From Thiomonas sp. (lineage in GTDB: Bacteria > Pseudomonadota > Gammaproteobacteria > Burkholderiales > Burkholderiaceae_C), in NCBI GenBank assembly GCA_023255715.1, contig JAGDVQ010000171.1, positions 1 through 43,548 on the forward strand: a stretch of DNA of 43,548 nt, written 5' to 3'. Below are positions 39,916 to 43,548 of this stretch, one piece after another. The first letter of the stretch is position 1. Each line of letters begins with the position of its first letter. Position numbers and translations under genes: made by a program. The notes beneath the pieces are model-generated. The model had not been told where the DNA came from. It saw nothing but the letters and a program-made list of their open reading frames with translations, and made no database searches.

Positions 39916-40458
39916 ATGCCGGTTTTGCGCTTTTCCGGCGCCCTGCTCGCTGCTGCGGCGCTTCTCAGCGCCTGTTCCCCCGCACTGGACTGGCGCGATG
40001 TGCGGCCCAAGGACGTCAACATTCTGCTGACCTATCCCTGCAAGCCGGAACAGATCGCGCAGGACGTCGTGCTGGCCGACCAGAAGGTCAAGATGAGCAT
40101 GACGGGCTGCGTGGCCGACAAGATGACCTTCGCGCTGGCGCATGCCCGCCTGCCCAACCCGGCGCTGGCGGCCAGGGCACTGGCGCAACTGCATCTGGCG
40201 GCGGTCGACAATGTGCACGGCAGCGTCACGGCGTCCTCGACGGCCGCGCCAAAGAACGCGACACCGAATCTGCCCGACAGTCTCGATCTGAAAATCGACG
40301 GACAGACGCCCGATGGCAAGCCAGTGCGCGAGCGGGTGCTGTTGTTCAGTCAGGGCAGCGATGTCTACCAGGTCACTGCCTTCGCCCCGACCGATTCCTT
40401 CAAGGACGATGCGGCGCAAACTTTCGCCGATTCCGTGAATTTATCCCCCTCGCGCTGA
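39916..40458 (+). CDS. Putative lipoprotein of unknown function (alternative start 39886)
   Basis: Lipobox LLSACS; about 180 aa ORF; upstream extension overlaps antisense region. Confidence 0.8.
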   Translation: MPVLRFSGALLAAAALLSACSPALDWRDVRPKDVNILLTYPCKPEQIAQDVVLADQKVKMSMTGCVADKMTFALAHARLPNPALAARALAQLHLAAVDNVHGSVTASSTAAPKNATPNLPDSLDLKIDGQTPDGKPVRERVLLFSQGSDVYQVTAFAPTDSFKDDAAQTFADSVNLSPSR

Positions 40459-40508
40459 AAGCAGGCAACCTATCATGCAGCGCAACATCCATCGCAGCTG
40501 ATTCCCGC

Positions 40509-40970
40509 ATGCCCGGTCTGTTCATCATTGCCCACGCACCGCTCGCCAGCGCGCTGAAGGAATGCGCCAGCCATGTGTATGCAGGCTGTCCGCAGAGGTT
40601 GCTGGTGGTCGATGTGGCACCCGATGCCTCGGTCGAAGCCGCGGCTGCCGACGCACTGCCCGCGCTGCGCGAAGCGGCCAGCGACGGCAGCGCGCTGATG
40701 ATGGTCGATGTGTTCGGCGCCACGCCGAGCAATGTGGCCATCCGACTGGCCGAGCTCGCCAGTGATCTCAAGCTCCAGATCGTTGCCGGGGTCAATCTGC
40801 CCATGTTGTTGCGCTCGGTGTGCTATCAGGACGAAAGCCTGGACGCCCTGACCGCGCGTGCCACGGCCGGGGCGATTCAGGGGGTCATCCAGGTTGCGCC
40901 AAGCGCCCCGCAGCAACAGTCCCTTCGCAGTTCTTCCCATGCCGCAACGCACCATTCAAGTCAGCAATAA
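40509..40970 (+). CDS. PTS EIIA component, mannose family (EIIA-Man-like)
   Basis: LFIIAHAPLASALKECA (active His), MVDVFGATPSNVAIRLA, NLPMLLRSV. Confidence 0.9.
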   Translation: MPGLFIIAHAPLASALKECASHVYAGCPQRLLVVDVAPDASVEAAAADALPALREAASDGSALMMVDVFGATPSNVAIRLAELASDLKLQIVAGVNLPMLLRSVCYQDESLDALTARATAGAIQGVIQVAPSAPQQQSLRSSSHAATHHSSQQ

Positions 40971-41208
40971 GCTCGGTCTGCACGCCCGCGCGTCTGCCAA
41001 GCTCACCAAACTCGCGGGGCAGTTTCCCTGCGATGTGTTCATTTCCAAGGGCGCGCGGCGCGTCAATGCCAAGAGCATCATGGGTGTGATGATGCTGGCC
41101 GCGGGCCTCGGCTCCACCGTCACCATCGACGCCGAAGGCGATCAGGCCGACATCGCCCTGGATGCGGTGCAGGCCCTGTTCGACGACAAGTTCGGCGAAG
41201 GCGAGTAA
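40939..41208 (+). CDS. ptsH: PTS phosphocarrier protein HPr
   Basis: 89 aa; NKLGLHARASAKLTKLA (His15) and NAKSIMGVMMLAAG (Ser46 region). Confidence 0.94.
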   Translation: MPQRTIQVSNKLGLHARASAKLTKLAGQFPCDVFISKGARRVNAKSIMGVMMLAAGLGSTVTIDAEGDQADIALDAVQALFDDKFGEGE

Positions 41209-41310
41209 GTCGCGCCGCCGCGGCTTTACAAATCTTCACCCCAGCAAGACCTGCGGGCAACTGCTGCCGCGCACAATGGATTCATCGTCAACTTCCCCAA
41301 GGGAAACGCC

Positions 41311-41919
41311 ATGAATCCACAGACTTCCCCCACCAGCAAAGACACCTCGCGTCTGCGTCGCCTCCTCGGCGTCGCGGGAGCCGCTCTCGTTGTCACCGTC
41401 GCCAGCCACGCTGCGCTGGCCAGCGCGCAAACCTCACCGCCAGCCACCCCCATGCAGCAGGGCGGGCCCGGCATGCACGGCATGATGGGGCATTGCGGCC
41501 CCGGCATGCATGGAAAGCATGGCGAGCGTGGCATGCAGCGCATGCTGTCCCAGGCCGGCGTCACCCCGGCACAGCAGGAGCAACTGCGTGCCCTGCGCAA
41601 GCAGGCGTGGGACAAGGCCCGCCCGGAAATGGAGCAGATGCGCGATCTGATGCAACAACGCATGAAGCTGCTGGCCGCGCCCACCATCGACCGCGGCGCA
41701 CTCGAAGCGCTGCGCGACAAGCAGATGGCGCTGGCCAACCAGCTCTCGCGCGAGCGCACGCAGACCCAATATGACATGGCCCAGATCCTCACCCCCGAGC
41801 AGCGTGCCAAGCTCTACTCCATGATGCAGCAGCGCATGGAGCGCATGCAGCACCACCGCGGCCCAGGCATGGACGGGCACGGCATGGGCCCGATGGGTGG
41901 CCCGGGCATGATGCAATAA
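41311..41919 (+). CDS. Spy/CpxP-like periplasmic protein, His/Met/Gly-rich termini
   Basis: Signal peptide; two LTxxQ-like motifs (VTPAQQEQL, LTPEQRAKL); GPGMHGMMGHCGPGMHGKHGERGM and HHRGPGMDGHGMGPMGGPGMMQ. Confidence 0.85.
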   Translation: MNPQTSPTSKDTSRLRRLLGVAGAALVVTVASHAALASAQTSPPATPMQQGGPGMHGMMGHCGPGMHGKHGERGMQRMLSQAGVTPAQQEQLRALRKQAWDKARPEMEQMRDLMQQRMKLLAAPTIDRGALEALRDKQMALANQLSRERTQTQYDMAQILTPEQRAKLYSMMQQRMERMQHHRGPGMDGHGMGPMGGPGMMQ

Positions 41920-41939
41920 GCCCCAGTCTCCGATCCAAG

Positions 41940-41959
41940 CAGGCCGCCTCGGCGGCCTG
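41940..41959. repeat. GC-rich hairpin between the spy-like gene and the response regulator
   Basis: CAGGCCGCC-TC-GGCGGCCTG; no poly-T tract. Confidence 0.5.
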
Positions 41960-41985
41960 TGCGCCATTCCAGACTGGGCTGCTCC

Positions 41986-42732
41986 ATGACCCCGCAAACC
42001 CGCACCTCCCCCAGCCAGCTTCTGCTGGTCGAAGACGATCTCCGCCTGGCGCAGCAGGTCCGCGACTTTCTGCTCAGCGCCGGATGGCAGGTCACGCATG
42101 CCGCTAACGCCGCGCAGGCCGAGGCCGAACTCAACCCGCGCCGGGGCGAAGGCCCGGGCTTCGACGCCCTGGTGCTCGATCTGATGCTGCCCGACGGCGA
42201 CGGCCTGGACATCTGCCGCCGACTGCGCACCCACAGCGACCTTCCGGTGCTCATGCTCACCGCACGCGGCGATCCGTTCGACCGCGTGGTCGGGCTGGAG
42301 ATCGGCGCCGACGACTATCTCACCAAACCATTCGAGCCGCGCGAACTGCTCGCCCGGCTGCGTGCGATCACGCGACGGCGCGCCGGCAGCCTGTCGCCGC
42401 ATGATCCCTCCGCCGCGCAGGTGTTGCGCTTCGGCCGTCTGGAAATCGACCCTGCCGCGCGGCAGGCGCGCATCGACGGCGAGGACCGCCCGATGACCGC
42501 CTACCAGTTCGACCTGCTGCTGGTGCTGGCGCGCCATCCGGGCCGGGTGCTGACCCGCGAATTCCTGCTCGGCGCAGTCAAGGGCGAAGCGCTCGAAGCC
42601 TTTGACCGCTCGATCGATGTGCACATCAGCCGCATCCGCGCCGCGATCGAGGACGACCCGCGCCACCCGCGCCGCATCCTCACCCTGCGCGGCGCCGGCT
42701 ATGTGTTCACCAAGTCGCAGGACGGGGTTTGA
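41986..42732 (+). CDS. OmpR/PhoB-family response regulator
   Basis: LLLVEDDLRLAQQVRDFL, LVLDLMLPDGDGLDICRRL, DDYLTKPFEPRELLARL, winged-helix C-terminus. Confidence 0.95.
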   Translation: MTPQTRTSPSQLLLVEDDLRLAQQVRDFLLSAGWQVTHAANAAQAEAELNPRRGEGPGFDALVLDLMLPDGDGLDICRRLRTHSDLPVLMLTARGDPFDRVVGLEIGADDYLTKPFEPRELLARLRAITRRRAGSLSPHDPSAAQVLRFGRLEIDPAARQARIDGEDRPMTAYQFDLLLVLARHPGRVLTREFLLGAVKGEALEAFDRSIDVHISRIRAAIEDDPRHPRRILTLRGAGYVFTKSQDGV

Positions 42733-42734
42733 GC

Positions 42735-43548
42735 ATGGCGGCAAGCGGTGCCAAGTCCCGGCTGTGGCAGCGCCTGTGGCTGGCGCTCATCCTCGCGTTG
42801 CTGGCGCAGGCGCTGGTGTCGGCGCTGCTGATCCACTGGCTGTTCTTTTCCGATCCGCAGCAAGCGGAAATCCGCCGCGCCATGTTCCGCGCGCTGATGG
42901 CGGCGCAGGGCATCAAGCCCTCGCCCTGGCGACACCTGCTGCTCTCCCCTTTCACCGGCACGGTGCTCACCGCGCTGGTGGTCAGCGCCGTGACCCTGCC
43001 GCTGATGCGCCGCCTCACCCGTCGTCTGGAAACCCTGCAGCAGGGCGTGCAGGCGCTGGGAGCGGGCGACCTGTCGGCACGCGTGGCGGTGCAGGGCAAC
43101 GATGAAGTGGCGCAACTCGCGCAGAGTTTCAACACCGCCGCAGCGCGCATCGAATCCTTGATGCAAAGCCACAAGTCGCTGCTGGCCTACACCTCGCACG
43201 AACTGCGCACCCCGCTGACCCGGCTGCGCCTGAGCCTGGAGACACTGGCCGCGCCGGTGCCCGCCGCCGCGCGCGAGGTCGCGCTACGCGCCGCGAAGAA
43301 CGACCTGACCGAACTCGACGCATTGATCGACGACATCCTGCTCGCCAGCCGACTGGACGCGGCGCCGGGGCAGTCGCTGCAGCGCGAGGAGGTCGACCTG
43401 CTCGCGCTGGTGGCCGAGGAAGCGGCGCGGTTCGACGTCGAGGTGCAGGGCGACTGGATCACCCTGCAGGGTGACGACAAGCTGCTGCGCCGCGCGGTGC
43501 GCAATCTGCTCGACAACGCGCGGCGGCACGCTCCGGGCAGCCCGCCGC
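42735..43548 (+). CDS. Sensor histidine kinase, truncated by window end
   Basis: TM segments, HAMP-like region, H-box LLAYTSHELRTPLTRLRLSLE, N-box RAVRNLLDNARRHAPGSPP; no stop before the end. Confidence 0.92.
   Translation, partial: MAASGAKSRLWQRLWLALILALLAQALVSALLIHWLFFSDPQQAEIRRAMFRALMAAQGIKPSPWRHLLLSPFTGTVLTALVVSAVTLPLMRRLTRRLETLQQGVQALGAGDLSARVAVQGNDEVAQLAQSFNTAAARIESLMQSHKSLLAYTSHELRTPLTRLRLSLETLAAPVPAAAREVALRAAKNDLTELDALIDDILLASRLDAAPGQSLQREEVDLLALVAEEAARFDVEVQGDWITLQGDDKLLRRAVRNLLDNARRHAPGSPP

Noticed and set aside
41434-42744. 436-aa minus-strand ORF across the spy-like gene and response regulator
   Set aside because: Antisense of two convincing genes; no recognisable motif.
1-43548. 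CRISPR array, IS element, prophage, tRNA or rRNA
   Set aside because: No regularly spaced repeats, transposase or phage-like proteins, or tRNA-like sequences recognised on reading; tRNAscan/Infernal would be needed to exclude small RNAs.

Overview
The window is a gene-dense, high-GC chromosomal segment, probably from a Burkholderiales-type betaproteobacterium (possibly Thiomonas-like; this is inferred from gene order and protein style only). Most of it is conserved core genome. In order: the 3' end of ubiE, a Tim44-like gene, ubiJ and ubiB; an aldo/keto reductase; pdxA and a NIF3-family gene; a DegS-like protease; tatCBA, hinT and a nearly complete his operon (hisG-D-C-B-H-A-F-IE) on the minus strand; murA, an ibaG/bolA-like gene, an ABC-2 exporter and mlaBCADEF; a TPMT-like methyltransferase; a Crp/Fnr regulator; an H-NS-like protein; pntB and split pntA; NUDIX and mnmA. 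The accessory part is about 31.4-39.8 kb. It is a co-directional minus-strand cluster: thioredoxin-fold protein, TolC-like OMF, MFP, large RND permease, DUF2892 protein, TDT/SLAC1 transporter, CsoR/RcnR-type repressor. Two ATAC/GTAT-type dyads lie in its upstream region. The repressor lacks the canonical CsoR/FrmR/CstR ligand pattern, so this cluster is the best candidate here for an uncharacterised stress/efflux system. The right end carries a lipoprotein, EIIA-Man/HPr, a Spy/CpxP-like protein and an OmpR-type two-component system whose kinase is cut by the window edge. I saw no tRNA, rRNA, CRISPR array or IS element, but I could not run covariance-model or database searches.
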